Of a DNA stretch of 64,000 bases, positions 35,665 through 49,200 are shown piece after piece. The stretch spans positions 14,573,244-14,637,243 of the forward strand of contig NC_050470.1 in the NCBI RefSeq assembly GCF_013373865.1. Direction: 5' to 3'. Below the pieces are notes generated by a model, which was not told where the DNA came from, searched no databases, and saw only the letters and a list, made by a program, of their open reading frames with translations. Both the position numbers and the translations under genes were made by a program. The stretch is from Monomorium pharaonis. Its lineage: Eukaryota; Arthropoda; Insecta; Hymenoptera; Formicidae. The stretch's first letter is position 1. Each line of letters opens with the position of its first letter.

Positions 35665-38600
35665 TGTATATAATATAGTATTTATATACTATTTAGATAA
35701 TAATAGCATTTATGACAAATAACAAAGAGACATATATTTTTGTTATTTTTAATAAAATCAAAAAATGTCTTATAAAACTTTTTTTTCTTTGTCAAAAAAA
35801 TTAAGAGATACTTATTTGTTATATCTTTCTATAGTGTTACGGCTCTTTATAAGAATTTTCATATTAACTAAATTATGTGAATTCAACAAATTTAAATATG
35901 GTACTCTTTTTGAACTCATTTCGAACAGAATACGTAAATTCTTAAAGAATTAAAAAAGGTGAATTATTTTTGAACTTAAATGGATCATCTGTGCTATCTG
36001 GGTTGCTGTCTCCATCACCGATTAATTTACATATTTAACATTATGAAGATCTTCGAAACATGAAAAAGTTTCGACAACTGTATCCACTTCCATCTTTCCA
36101 GTAGACCCTTCATGATTCACTTGGCACTGCTCTGCATGCTACTTACAAGGGAACCTCGCGAACTCGAAAATTCAGATTTTAATGAAACTTGGCATAAATG
36201 TAGAGGGGGTGAAAACACGAATTTAGAAATTTTTGGTTGGTGCCCAAAAACGGTTTAAAGGGGTGAAACCATCCTTTAAAGTTAAGGCGTTTTTTTCGAT
36301 ATATCTCGTAAATTAAACAAAATAAAAAAAATTTTTTTTTTTCGAAAAATGAATAGCGTAGTTAAATGGAGGTATTTATGCTGTAAAACTTTTGTATGAA
36401 ACATTTTTTAATATTTTGTTTAGTTTACGAGATATATCGAAAAACTGCAAAAATGTCTGAACTTTGAAGGGTGGTTTCACCTCTTCAAACCGTTTTTGGG
36501 CACCAACTAAAAATTTCTAAATTTATGTATTCACCCCTTCTACATTTATGCCAAGTTTCATTAAAATCAGAATTTACGGGTTTGCGAGGTTCCCTTGTTA
36601 ATCCATTTTTTGTATTCTGCAGTATTCTTCTTCTTTGTCCAAAATTCGCAGCTCTTACAATATTTTGATTTAACAATAATCTCGACAACTTTGTTAGTGA
36701 ACCATCCGATAAGTGTGACTAATCTATAATATAAAGCGACGAAAATCCCCGCTTTCTCTATGATCCATCGCCGGACGCAGTAATTTCATTCGTCTGTCCT
36801 TTTTCTATAAATAGTTTCTTCTTGTCTTCAATTACTTTTCTAATAAATTTAATACGATTAGCTTCCGTTGCGACGAGAATGTTATTAATGATACAATCAT
36901 ACATTGTTTAAAAAATCAGCCGTGAGAGATCCATAATCGCGCAAAATTTAATAACACCGTTTAGACCTTTCCTAATAAACGCATTGGAAATATTATTCGA
37001 CGATTAACTTCGTATGCTTTGTCAATTAAGGGACAAGTATATTTGTATAAACTTTTTCGCACTCCCCACAAGAGACTTAGTTTAAAGCTTAAACCATGTT
37101 GACTCGCTTCTAAAAATGTCACATTTTTGCCACATCGTTTATACCAAATTTTCAGAAAAAACAAAAAAAAATCATTAAACAATTTATTAATCAGTATCTC
37201 TGTAAGACGTTTTCTATAGAGTATCGACTCAGCATTTTCCTATTTGTGATTTTACTTCTTTATGAAAACTACGTTTTCTTCTTAGTACTTTTCTTTGATT
37301 TGTACACTTTATTACTCATGATGATAACAATTATCCACACAACTTTGCAAATTGAAGCAGCAACGTTCTAAATTGTGAGTGAACAGCGTCAGTTTCAACA
37401 GTTATACTGACCGTTAGTATGTATTTCAATTTTCTAGCATTAGCACCATCTACAAAAATATACTGGGACTTATTATTTGTCAGCAATAGCTATTATATAC
37501 CTTAGGAGCAACTTAGAAGTCTTCCCAGTACAGAGATAAACAGAAATTCATAAAGAAGTCATTTTAAAGAATACTTGCAGAAGTAGAAAAATGAATACAT
37601 GATGAATTCTTGAGGAATTAGCCAGAATTAGCTCACTTTAAAGTATTCTTTAAAAGTTCATTGTAATGAATACTTCGCGATTTATTATTAAAAATATTTA
37701 AAGTATTCATAGAGAAGTTATTTAGTTAGTACCCTCGGAGAACACATAGGGTCAATTTGACCCTTACCTCGAATTTGATCGTAAATATCTTGAAATTATT
37801 TTGAAAATTGGCGGGCCTGAGGCCTTCTACCTGTAGTTTGGGGTACTAACTATAGTAAGTATTATAGTAAGTATATAGTAATATAATGTTAAGATGCTCC
37901 TTTTGTACAACGCAACACCTAATAGGTGTTGGGCATTATTCGAAGTCGGTGCAGGGTCATTCTGACCCTGTTGTGTACTAAGCGGTTTTTTAATAGTGAG
38001 CACGATATAGTTTGCGGCCACATATTCAGAATGCCTTAGTACGTGTCGAGCGAGAATATTTCGATGACAACATTCTTCTGAGGTGAATAATGTGTCAGTA
38101 CAGTCAAACACTGACACGTCGTATTCAGATTATAGTGAAGTCGTCGCCGACAATAAATAAGTTAACTTTTACAACAAGTCATTTAAATAATAAAGTATTC
38201 ACATATATGTAATAAGAAATAAATTTTTCTAAAATTTTTTCACAAAAATGTTTGATTTTTTTTACCTTAAAAGCCACTTTTATTACCTAACAAAATAAAT
38301 ACCTTTTTTTAAGGTAAACACTAAAGTACAATTTTTTTCTTGATTCTACTACATTTCAAGAATACACACGTAAATTTTTAGCCAAAAATATTAAAAAAAT
38401 ATAAAAAATACAATTTTTTTCGTAAATTACGTTTAAAAAAACATAATTCTTGTGAATTTTTTAAAATATGTAAATAATTTCAACAGCACTTTTTATTTAT
38501 ATCAATTGATTTAACAATGTTTCAAGTACATCTGGAAATTTTTTCAAGCTGATCGCACTCGTCAATTTAAAATGGTGGACGATCAAAGTGTGTGTAGGGT

Positions 38601-41600
38601 CAAATTGACCCACAGTGTTCTTCGTTAACGAAAAAATAGGTGTGTTCTCCGAGGGTTAAAAAAATACTTGTAGAAGTAGAAAAATGAATATATGAAGATT
38701 TCTTGAGGAATTAACCACAATTAGTTCACATTGAAGTATTCCTTAAGAGTTTATTGCAATGAATACCTCACGATTTATTATTTGGAATACTATTTGTCAG
38801 GAATTACTCGAGTGTTTGGATAATTTCAATTACATTTTTACAATTATATATCACTTAATAAATGCTAATTTATACTTTTATACATGAAATACGCTATATA
38901 TAATTAGCAAACCAATTAATATACAATTTAAGAGCGTGCTGCAACAGAGTGTCGCGTTCCGTTCCACGCATGATGTGCATGATGCAACATTCATCCTCGT
39001 TTGCGTTAACTGCATATGTTTCATCCTTTTAACAATTTATATATAACAAATATTTATGCATAAACAAGAAGTGTTCATAGATCATCACGAAGCGTTAGGA
39101 TGCGTACGATCTTCAAAGTCAAGCAACGTCGGCGATGGTTGACACTTGGATGGGTAACCGCGGTTTTTTCAGGTACAGAGATTAAACATGCTTCAACAGA
39201 TACGACTGTGGCTTGGCTGAAACATCTTTTTTCTCTTACAAAATTACCGTAGAAATAATTAGAATTTTTTATTTTTTGTTCAAGTTTATTTCAATACTCA
39301 GAAACTTTTAAAAATACTTACAATTAGTAGAAATATTTAAAAAATTTCTAAATTAATCAGAATTTTTCATTGTTTAAATTTTTCTGAGAAACGTTTCAAT
39401 TCTTATAAAAAATTGGAACATTTATTAGAAATCCTGAAAAAATTTTTTTTAATTCTAAAAATTTTTTTTTACTAAAGTATATTACAGTATCTCAGGAAAT
39501 TCCTTAGACATCCTCTGAATATCGTTTGAGATATCTCTCTCTCTCTCTACTTGGAGAAGTTCCAATATACTTTAAGAAGTTTTGAGGAATTCTAACAAGT
39601 AATTCTGTATGAATACTTTAAAAAGTTCTGAGGAATTCCAACAAGTAATTCTGTATAAATACTTTGAGAAGTTCAAAAGAATTCGAATTATGGTGCATGT
39701 CACTTTCTACGTTATTCTTAAAGCATTCTTCTATGAATTCCTAAGAAATTACTGTTCACAAAGGAAGAATAACTTTATAAAATCTTTAAGAAGAAACTGT
39801 GTTATCTGGATTGAATCGCTGCGCGCTACTCCGACATGCTTAGACGGCATCACGCCTTGATTTAAATGATGTATTAGAGTCTTAAAAATAAAGAAAGTGT
39901 AGTAGGTTTTATACAGAAAAAAAGTTTTTAAAGTGATTTTACATTAGCTGTAAAACCACTTTAAAAACTTTTTTCCCGTATAAGACCTATTGTACTTTTT
40001 TTATTTTTAAGAATCTAATGCATCATTTAAGAAAAAAAAATTTTTTTTTTGAAAAGTTTTACTTGGATGTTATAAGGATGTTACCCCTTAATATTCATAC
40101 GTACTTCTGTAATGAAGAATAACCGTAAAAAAAAGCCTAAAATCGCTCATTTCGTGGGTATCGAAGTTTGAGTCAATTTCGGCGGTAAATAATTCTACAT
40201 CATAGAACAACATTCTGTGAAAATTTCAAATTGAGCATACTTTTCATTACTGAGATATAAGGAGTTAAATTGATCACTATATATTGATAAAAGGTATACT
40301 ATTTTATCCGTTCAACACAAAAATACTTCAAGGTTATTTCTTATATCAAGAAACTGTTTCAGATAAGATTTGTTTATCTGTTAGAAGATTAATCAAGAGA
40401 CACGGTAGTGGCTCGCGCCAAGTGAAAGCATTGCGCGAGTTTATAGTCACCTCAAATCAACGTTTAAGTTAAAATTGTGAAGGTCATGTAGAGTCAACTT
40501 GCAATTTGCAGTAAAAATTTTTTAATTAATGATGTTGGATATCTATCTCTGTAGTCTCTGAACAAGTACATGTATATACAGAAGTATTTTATTACTGTTA
40601 TCTTACTGTTAACACGATTTTATCTTACCTTATATTTATGTAAATCCGATAACCTTATAACAATACTTCAAACGCTAATCAAGCACCTCGATAGATAGAG
40701 AGGAAACGTTTATCTCAAATTTTTTTGAAAATATCCATTTGACCTCTACATAACCTTGCAAATTATTTCTTAAAGGTGAAGCCTATTAATTTGATTTTGT
40801 ATTTATTTTATTGTTTTTCTTAAAAAAATTCTTAAAAATCACATAATCTTTGAAAGTTCAAGGTGGCTATCCCCTTAATAGAATATTCCTATAAAATAAA
40901 TTCTTCATAATAATATTTTCTTAAAGCGAAGAAATATAATCAAAAAAGTAGAGAATAAGCATTATATTTTAATAAATGTTGACTGCATTGCATAAAACAG
41001 TTTTGGTATGTTGTGAATGATTTGTTATATTCTAAAATGAAATAATAAGACACTATACTTAATTTAAAAAAAAAGTATTTACAGATGTATGCAAACACAT
41101 AATTTATTAGATTAAAAACTTTTTTAGTACATTTTTTAGTGTACATTAAATACCCATATAAATAAAAAAATGTTTTTTAGATTTCTAAAAGACATCTTGC
41201 GATTTCTTGCGATATCTCGCATTTTTTACAAAAAGATATCTTTTCGCGATCTAAAAGATGTCTTATGCAACAGTTTGAAATATCTTTTAGATATTTGGCG
41301 ATTTTTAAAAGACATCTTGAAGAAATCTAAAAAATATCTTAAAATATCTAAAAGATGTCTTTTATATGTCTTGATGACCTTTTCTAGAATTCTTTTTAGA
41401 CATTTATAAAAGTTAATACATTTATGCGGAGACTCAGAGAGCTTTCTCCGAAAAGAAGTGCGAAGATCCGTGAAATGCTCTCCATCAGGATATAAAAAAT
41501 CTATTACGTAGGCCCTAAGAGGGTTGTGAGCTTAGTACGATTGCTATCGTAGGTTGTAGACACCACCAATCAGATTACTGCTTTAGTTAAAGTTAGGATA

Positions 41601-44600
41601 AATTTATAGAATTTGATTGGTGGTGTCCGTTTTACACTGTACGCATCTGGGACTTACTCTTGTGCTAAATTTTGCTTAGGGGTGTTAAAGTTTCGAATGC
41701 GTTTTCTAACCTTAAAACGCCTTGTTAGCCAAAATAAAAAACACGTATCTAATATTCTTCGATGTACTACGTAAGTACAAAGTTTCAAGAAGATCAGCGT
41801 GTTGCACTTGGGTAGTGTTACTTGTTATGGCTCCAGCAGACCAGCGCGATTCTGTCGCGCGCGACGCGCGATGTCCAATAGACGACCACCTTTCCGCTCA
41901 TCTCTGTATGCCCATTGGATATCACTCGTCACGCGCGACGGAAATCGCGCTGGTGTGCCAGAGCTCTTAGACTAATGGCTCAGTTCGACATACTGCATAT
42001 TAATCGCAGTTCTACTTGTTTGCATGCTTTCGGTGCGCTTCTCTCATTTACTCATAAGCACATCTTGTTCACGAGAAAATCGCTACTTCACGATAGATAG
42101 TAAAATTACCCATTCGCGCGCGAAGGCCAATTGTATGGCAACCCAGATAGCACACGGACGTCCTTAGGACGTCCTCAGAACGTCCAGGACGGACTTCGTG
42201 GATATCCTGAAGACGTCCTGGTTTTATCCCGGGACGTCCTCAGGACATCCTGAGGAATAGCAAACGAGCGCCACTTTTTAGTCCTCAGGACATCCTGAGG
42301 ACAGTCTATCGGATATCCTGAGGACAGTCCATCGGACGTCCTGAGGATACCATAGGATTTCTTCAGGACATCCTCAGAAATAGCAAACAATGACCACTTT
42401 TTGTCAGATTTTTTAGATTTTTTTTTTTAGGATTTTTGATAAATGTATTGATTTTTTATAAGAATTGACACATTTCTCAGAAAAACTTAACAAATAAAAA
42501 ATTCCGATTAATTTAGAAATTTTTTAAATATTTCTAAGTATTTTTAACAGTTTTTGAGAATTGAAAAAAAAAACTTTAACAAAAAATTAAGAGTTCTAAT
42601 TATTTCTACGATAATTTTGTAAGAGGAAGAAGACTATACATGTTTCAGCGACAGTTGTACCTGTTAAAGCATGTTTAATCTCTGTACCCGAGAAAACGGT
42701 CACCCATCCAAGTATCAACCATCGCCGACGATGCTTGACTTCGAAGACCATACGCATCCTAACGCTTCGTGATGATCCATGAGTACTTCTTGTTTATGCA
42801 TACATATTTGTTATAGATCATTACAATAGATGTTGTCATAAGGATGAAACATATATAGTTAACTTATACTTTTATAAATAAATGTAAAGTTGTACAGTTT
42901 TTTAAAATCATTTTTACATATGCGCGCGAAATAGCATGTGGAATAACTTATTAAAAAACTGTTTTTGCGCCGTTTGTATAAAATAAAATTAAAAAATTAT
43001 TTAATGTCATTTTTTATAATTTTTTAGTATTGTTAATATGCCATATTGTTTCAATAAGTGTAGACATTCAATCTGACTTTAAAGTCAACATTTTTACACA
43101 TTTGATTTTGCAATACATTCTAGAAATACGTACAATACTCAAAGATTTCTCATTTGCTATATTAATTTACGTTTTTTTCAAAAATTACTATACGTCCAGG
43201 ATGTCCCTGAATACTATTTTAGGATGTCCTGAGGACTCTCTTAGGACGTCCTAAGGACTGTCTTGGGATGTCCTGAGGATTGTTTTAGAACGTCCTGAGG
43301 ACTGTCTTAGGATGTCCTGAGGACTTTCAGGATATCATATTCTTAGAACATTCTGTGCTATCTAAAATGTCTGGTATTTATACAGTCATTATATTTAAGT
43401 TTATGACATTTTATATTTATATATCTTCAGACATTTTGTAGCTAATGAAACTCTTTATACAATATTTTAAGAATAACGTTTTCAGCTAGAATACATATAT
43501 CCTCAGGACATTCCAAGGATGTCCTCAAGACATGAGTAAAATTTCAATTTATATTAATACTATTACAGAATTTAACATTCTAAACTTACTTTAGAAGTTA
43601 AATTTATACATAAAATATTTACAATAATACAACTATTATATCCTGACAAGATCCCAGGACATCCCGGGACATATTCAGGATGATCCTGAGGACGTCCTGT
43701 GCTGGGAAATTTAAAGAATGTGGTTACTATAGATAAAAATTTTTTTTTGTTTCTGTCGCATACAATTATTTTTACTAAAAATAAAAAATTCTTTTTGTTT
43801 TTATCGCATAAAATTATTTTATTCAAATAAATGTTTCTTCAAATTTAATAAATTGTTCCTAAAAATTATGTACTTTTTATAAGTAATTTATCTATTATTT
43901 TTATAACTTTGGAAAAATAAATTTAAACAAATATTTACTAAAATGTTTTTTTTTTATTACAAAACCTAGACTTTATATTTTAAAAAGTTATTTACTACAC
44001 TTTAAGAAATATTGTATTGTAATATTCTTCTTCTTCTTCCTCGTGTTAGAAAAGCTTGATCTTTCTCTCTTGCGTATGCTTCTGTGATACGCATGTACAC
44101 AGCCATACATACAGGACCTATGATTTAACACCGACTCCGAACGGCTGAAATAGAGAGATTTATGGACATAGAATACTCTCTCTTGACAGCCTGCCATTCC
44201 AATCAAGAGGAAAACCAGTGTATGATAACTAATGTAATTTCTGGTTTTGACCAGAATCAAACCTGAGATCTTTGGCGTAACAGACCAATGCGCCATCCGC
44301 TATACCACGCTCGTTCTCAAATTATTGTAATATAATAATATATTGTTGCACGTGTCGCTCGGTATGATGCTCGGCCGCGCGAATCAGCTCATGGTATAAG
44401 GAGACAAGGTGTGCTCGTCAAGCAGACCAAATTTCGACTCATTCTGCGCAAGTGGAACAAGTGACCTTCTGTATTGGAAAATAAGACTTACTTGTAAACA
44501 AACTAGTGATTTGTGATTATTTTACTGCTGACACAATGGTAGCATGCAATGTTAAAAAATGTACAAATCGCAGTGAAAATGTCAAAGGGAAAAAAATTAT

Positions 44601-46185
44601 ATTTTATTCTTTTCCCAAAGAACCTGAATTTACGATAAAATGGATGGAAGCCTGTGGGAAGAAGGTCAAAACTGCTAAATACATAAATTTAATTTTATTG
44701 TATGTAAAAATTATAATAGATAATACATTTTTAATGTAAAAAATGTTACAGCACACATATGTTCCACTCATTTTCTGTCAATTAGTATATATATAAAACT
44801 TGTACTACTCCTTCGCTTCGTTCTTTTTAATAAAAGAATTTTTTAATCATTTTTAATTAATAAACTGATAATGATATTTTTCATTAAATTAATTTAATAA
44901 TTATCCTTTTATCATTCAAATTAATTCTACATTTTAATTACTGCGGGCTAAGGGCAAAACGTTGATTGACTAATACACCAATATGGCTGGTCACTTGTTC
45001 CACAACGCTGATTGACTAATCACCATCGTGCGCAATAGCACACCTTGTCTCCTTACACCATGAATCAGCTGGTCCAGCAGATCAATATTATCGCCCGGTT
45101 ACCATGGGAAACGTTTCGGTTTTTGATGTCGATTTTGAGAGCTGTCAAGCTCGTGTACTCTAAGTAAATTAATAAATACCGCTTTCCTCTTTAATTACAA
45201 GTGAGTGTTATTTCTCGCGTGCGACCGTGAGTGGGGAAGAAAGTGCGCGAGGAGACTGGGAGTAACGGAAAGTCGCTTAATATGTATTGAGCTAACAATA
45301 TGTATTGTTGCAACGTAACAATATGTATTGTAATATAATAAACCGAAATTAGATTTAAATAAATTTTGTAACAAGAGGCTCTCCGAAAATGGTGAAAGGT
45401 GGTGAACGGGTGGGAGAATCGCTCTCGGAGTTTTTAGTGAGTGTGGAGTGATTTGTGGTGGAGGAGAGGCGAAAGTGAGTCGAGGAGGCGGAGGATGTGA
45501 AGAGGTCCGGACATTGGAGGGAGGTGTATGGAGGAAGGAGGAGAGACGGGAGACGTGAAGAAAGATCAGAGATAACCGGAGTAGATGAGAAGAAGGATGA
45601 TATAGCAATTTATGAAGGTGGTGCCGTGCGCATGTGTAGACAGAGTTAGAAGATGAGCCGACAGGAGGCGTGTAAAGCGGCAAGCATGAGAGGTGATGCG
45701 CTGCGCATGTGTGGAGATTGTTACAAGATGGGTCGACAGAAGGCGAAGCTGGGGGAGTGAGAAAAAGGGGCCATGAGGTGGCGAGCGTGATCGCGGCTAT
45801 GGAGCGGGATATTGATACATCGGGAGCGTCCGAAATGGCCACGTTCAAAATGGCCCCGCGTAAATTTGACAACGTTCAAAATGGCTACGATCGAAACAGC
45901 CACGTTCAAAATGACCACGTACGGAATGGCTACGAGGAATATTGCACGGAGTTCAATTTGCCCACGTTTGAAACAACCACATCCGAAACGGCCACGTTCG
46001 AAATGGCCACGTTTGCAACGGTCACGTTCAAAACGGCCACGTTCGGAACGGCCACGTTCTAAATGGCTACGTATGTTTTACGTAATTTCCAGTACAATGC
46101 ACATGGGTTAAAGACTTGGACGAGGTGGATGCGGGAAGGGGGCCAAAGGCCCTCCTTGCACCCCTTGTGTGTCTGTATGTGTGTG

Positions 46186-46253
<68 letters not shown>

Positions 46254-49200
46254 AAAACATTCTCTGCACTACATGGATCTGCAACTTTCCACGCTAAAAA
46301 AGAAAAAAATCATTCCAAACGTGGCCGTTTCGAACGTGACCATTACGAACGCGGTAATTTTGAACGTGGCCATTCCAAACGTGGCCGTTCCGAACGTGGC
46401 CGTTTCGGACCTGGCCGTTTCGAACGTGGGCAAATTGAACTCCGTGCAATATTTCTCGTGGCCATTTCGAACGTGGTCAAATTTACGCGTGGCCATTTCG
46501 AACGTGGCCATTTCGAACGTAGTCAAATTTACGCGTGGCCATTTTGAATGTGGGCAAATTATATCTACTCCGATACATCGATATTTGTTCTGGAGGACTG
46601 TGATTGGCGGAGAGCGCGACACATGGAGACGGATCAAAGTATTGATGTACAGACGAGACCGACGTATAGTGAGAACGGATACATGGCAAGAAAATTAGAA
46701 GAATTGTAGTAAGAAGGAAAACGTATGTAAGACGGGGAAATAATGAGAAAAGAGAAGGGGAAGATAAAGAAGAGGAAACGGGAAGAGACAAGATGAAAAA
46801 CAGAGAGCTGAAAGAAATAAACGAGGAACTGAGAAGGATCAGAGAATGTTTATTGAAGATGGCAAGGCTGTAGAGAAGGTGATACAAGGAAGAAGGCGAC
46901 AGAAGAAGGAAAAGCGAGGAAAGAGATAAATCCGGTAAAGGAGAAGAAAGTTGAGGAGGAACGAAGGGTAAGGCACGAGGAGAAGGAGGGAGTGGAAGGA
47001 GGAGATAAAAGGAGAGAGAGCGTGGAGAAGCAGAGAGGCAGGAGGATGACAGGATCAGGAAAAGTGGAATCTGATGGCGAGAAAAAGTGTGGCAGGAGGA
47101 AGCAGATGGTGAGAGAGATGAGGAAGGAGGAAGAGGAAGAGGAGAAAAATCAGGTTTTAGAAAATAGAAAGAGGCGAAAAAGCAGAAAGAACAGGGTGGA
47201 AGCGACAAATAGGGAATTATGGGTAGAGGGTAAAAGATGGAGTTGAGACGGAGAGAGGAATAAATAGAGAGAAAAAAGGGAAGTGATGGGAGAGGAGGAA
47301 AGGCGGTGAGCAAAAAAAAGGAAGAAATAATTGAAAAAGGTTAACAGACGGAGGTATATATGAGGGGCGAGGGGAGAGATGGGAATGAAGGAAAAAAATT
47401 GGTAGAGGGACGTGGAAGGAGGAGGATAGAAAGAGTAAGAGTGGGGGGAGATTGGAAAAAAGAAAAAAAATTGGAGGAGGGTGGGATATTATTTATAAGG
47501 TCGTGAAAAGATTGATAAGAGAGATATACGGATATACGGATGCAAATGTGATTATATGTAGTAGGACGGGGTATAAGAAAAGGGTGATAAAGGGTCGAGA
47601 AGGGGAGGGAGGTGTTAATTGTGAGGTTGCAGAATGACCAGAGGCCGTGTAGGACTAAAGAGACATCCTATGTATGGAAAATATGTATTTTTTGAAGAAA
47701 CTGCAAATCTCGAGGAAACGCAGTATAATAAATATCTACCTTTAAATTTTGTAATAAGAAATCATTTCTTAATTTTAATGCTTCAGTTTATTATAATAAA
47801 AGAAAATTATATCTAAAACATGATTTATTTAAATTAAGTAAATGCAATTTTAATAAATACATTTACTAAATTGAAGAAGTATTTTTTCTTGGTATAATTA
47901 AAATCTCTTTTTAACAATTAAGACTTTTTCTCTTTTGACTTTATTTAATGTATAATAAATAATGTATAATAATGTATAACGATTTATTATTACAGCTGGA
48001 GTTCTTCCATTTTTTGATTCCAGAATTGTAAACGGAGAAGACGCTAAACTAGGCGAAATTCCATATCAGGTACGTATTACAGAAACATTTATGGTAAAAA
48101 TAAAAAATATTAGTATACATAAAATGTTTGTATATATAATATTAATACATGTAAATATCATATCAAATATATAATAAACATTGTAATGAAAAGCATACAC
48201 AAAAATATTCTAATAAATGCGCAAATATTAGAATGTACTATGTGTAATTTTTACAGGTTTCTCTTCAAAACAAAGGTTCTTCTTCCCACTTCTGTGGTGG
48301 TTCAATTCTGAATGATAACTATGTTATTACGGCAGCTCACTGCGTGCAAGGGTAATTTTACTTTAAAATATTAAAATTATTATTTTAAATATTTTTAGTA
48401 AATTAATTTCAATATACAGGGTGATTTAGAACGACCCAGGTGTCCTTGCAATGACATATTCCTGAGTCAATTCTGAGATAATTCTTCCTTTACGAAAATG
48501 TTATTCAAAGCTTACTTTTTGAATTATTAAATAAAATAATTACTAGATTATAGGAGGCGTAGAAAAGATAGGCAAGGGCAGCGTAACTCATCATCAAACA
48601 CAGGTGATTACAAATTCGATTTCTTTTCATACTGCTTGACGGATAAATAATTTTGGATGGATGAATGAATAACATTTACATGTAGCGCTTTACATGTAAC
48701 AAACCCATAAATACCAATAAGATATAAGTTTTTTCTCACACAATACGCATCGGATTTACTCACGCACTTGATCGAGTGATTTATAAATCTATCGATTCAT
48801 TACATATTACTCACTACCGAGTAAATTATTCCGCAACTTATTTTTTAACTCAAGAAAAAATTTAGATGATAGTAATTACAGATTACGCAATTACTGTAAT
48901 CAATCAGAAAATTATTGTCTTTTACAAAATGTATCATGTATCAATACTTTTACAAATTTACACACACGGAAACAAATCTATCTGTTTATTGTTATTAGTT
49001 ATTACCGGTTAATTATTCAGCGACTAATAATTATTCAAAAAACCGCGTTAACACAACGCACATAATCTGACGCGAAGACTCAATGTCAACAGAACGAGAG
49101 GTTGTTCTTTGAAGAACATTCCCAGCTAACCTTAGATATGCCTGAGATATTCTGTTTGTATCCCAAACCTGCCGTATATCTGCAATGGGAGAAGAATGTT

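Larger units (their letters stand above)
32276..37490 (-). pseudogene. Mutator-like (MULE) transposase, cut by three later insertions
   Basis: Minus-strand pieces in order: 37490-36598, 36142-36005, 34854-34652 and 32844-32276. Readable motifs include AYEVNRRIIFPMRLLGKV, then VEIIVKSKYCKSCEFW and VNHEGSTGKMEVD, then GDGDS joined across an insertion to KTFKGIVD. HVQKRMGSR follows, then a GKGKLTGKL-type segment, YHKLSTDE and a basic end. These match the large animal transposase family with Mutator fold (Pfam calls a related family Mutator) in order and spacing. Frameshifts and stops occur in each piece. The interruptions are the MITE 36146-36597, the element 34856-36004 and element C 32845-34651. 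Confidence 0.85.
37524..39809. mobile_element. Element A: array arms around a 5S-like core, with piggyBac-like insertion
   Basis: The left arm (37524-37730, resuming 38658-38800) and right arm (39480-39809) contain inverted arrays built on AAAGTATTC, GAATACTT and GAGGAATTC. Outer ends are CCCAGTACAGAGATAA and TGTGTTATCTGG. The core, 39000-39450, recurs inverted at 42430-42870 in element B and holds a 5S rRNA-like segment. A 927-bp piggyBac-like insertion sits in the left arm. The exact left terminus is less certain than the right. Confidence 0.65.
44344..45320. mobile_element. Solo LTR (~296 bp) split by a P-type element
   Basis: TGTTGCACGTG ... AACGTAACA, flanked by ATAT (44340-44343 and 45321-45324). 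An alternative right end is GCTAACA near 45294. An AATAAA lies near 45171. Subtracting the nested element and its duplication leaves a short LTR of about 296 bases. Confidence 0.7.
45370..47640 (+). other. Strand-asymmetric purine-rich region interrupted by a foldback element
   Basis: The plus strand is strongly AG-rich at 45370-45815 and 46575-47640. A duplicated ~72-bp unit (45617-45680 and 45690-45750: GTGCGCATGTGT, then GACAGAAGGCG) lies in the first part. Frames give only charged low-complexity peptides and are interrupted, so I do not call a gene. Confidence 0.6.

Noticed and set aside
39101..39162. Functional 5S rRNA gene
   Set aside because: Only the internal promoter region is similar; the outer helices are missing.
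44235..44316. Functional tRNA-Asn gene
   Set aside because: The T stem does not pair and no acceptor 3' strand exists; kept only as a tRNA-like remnant.
46067..47313. Minus-strand Ser/Leu/Pro-rich ORF and Thr-His ORF
   Set aside because: Complement of purine-rich DNA and of the (TG)n tract; no protein-like complexity.
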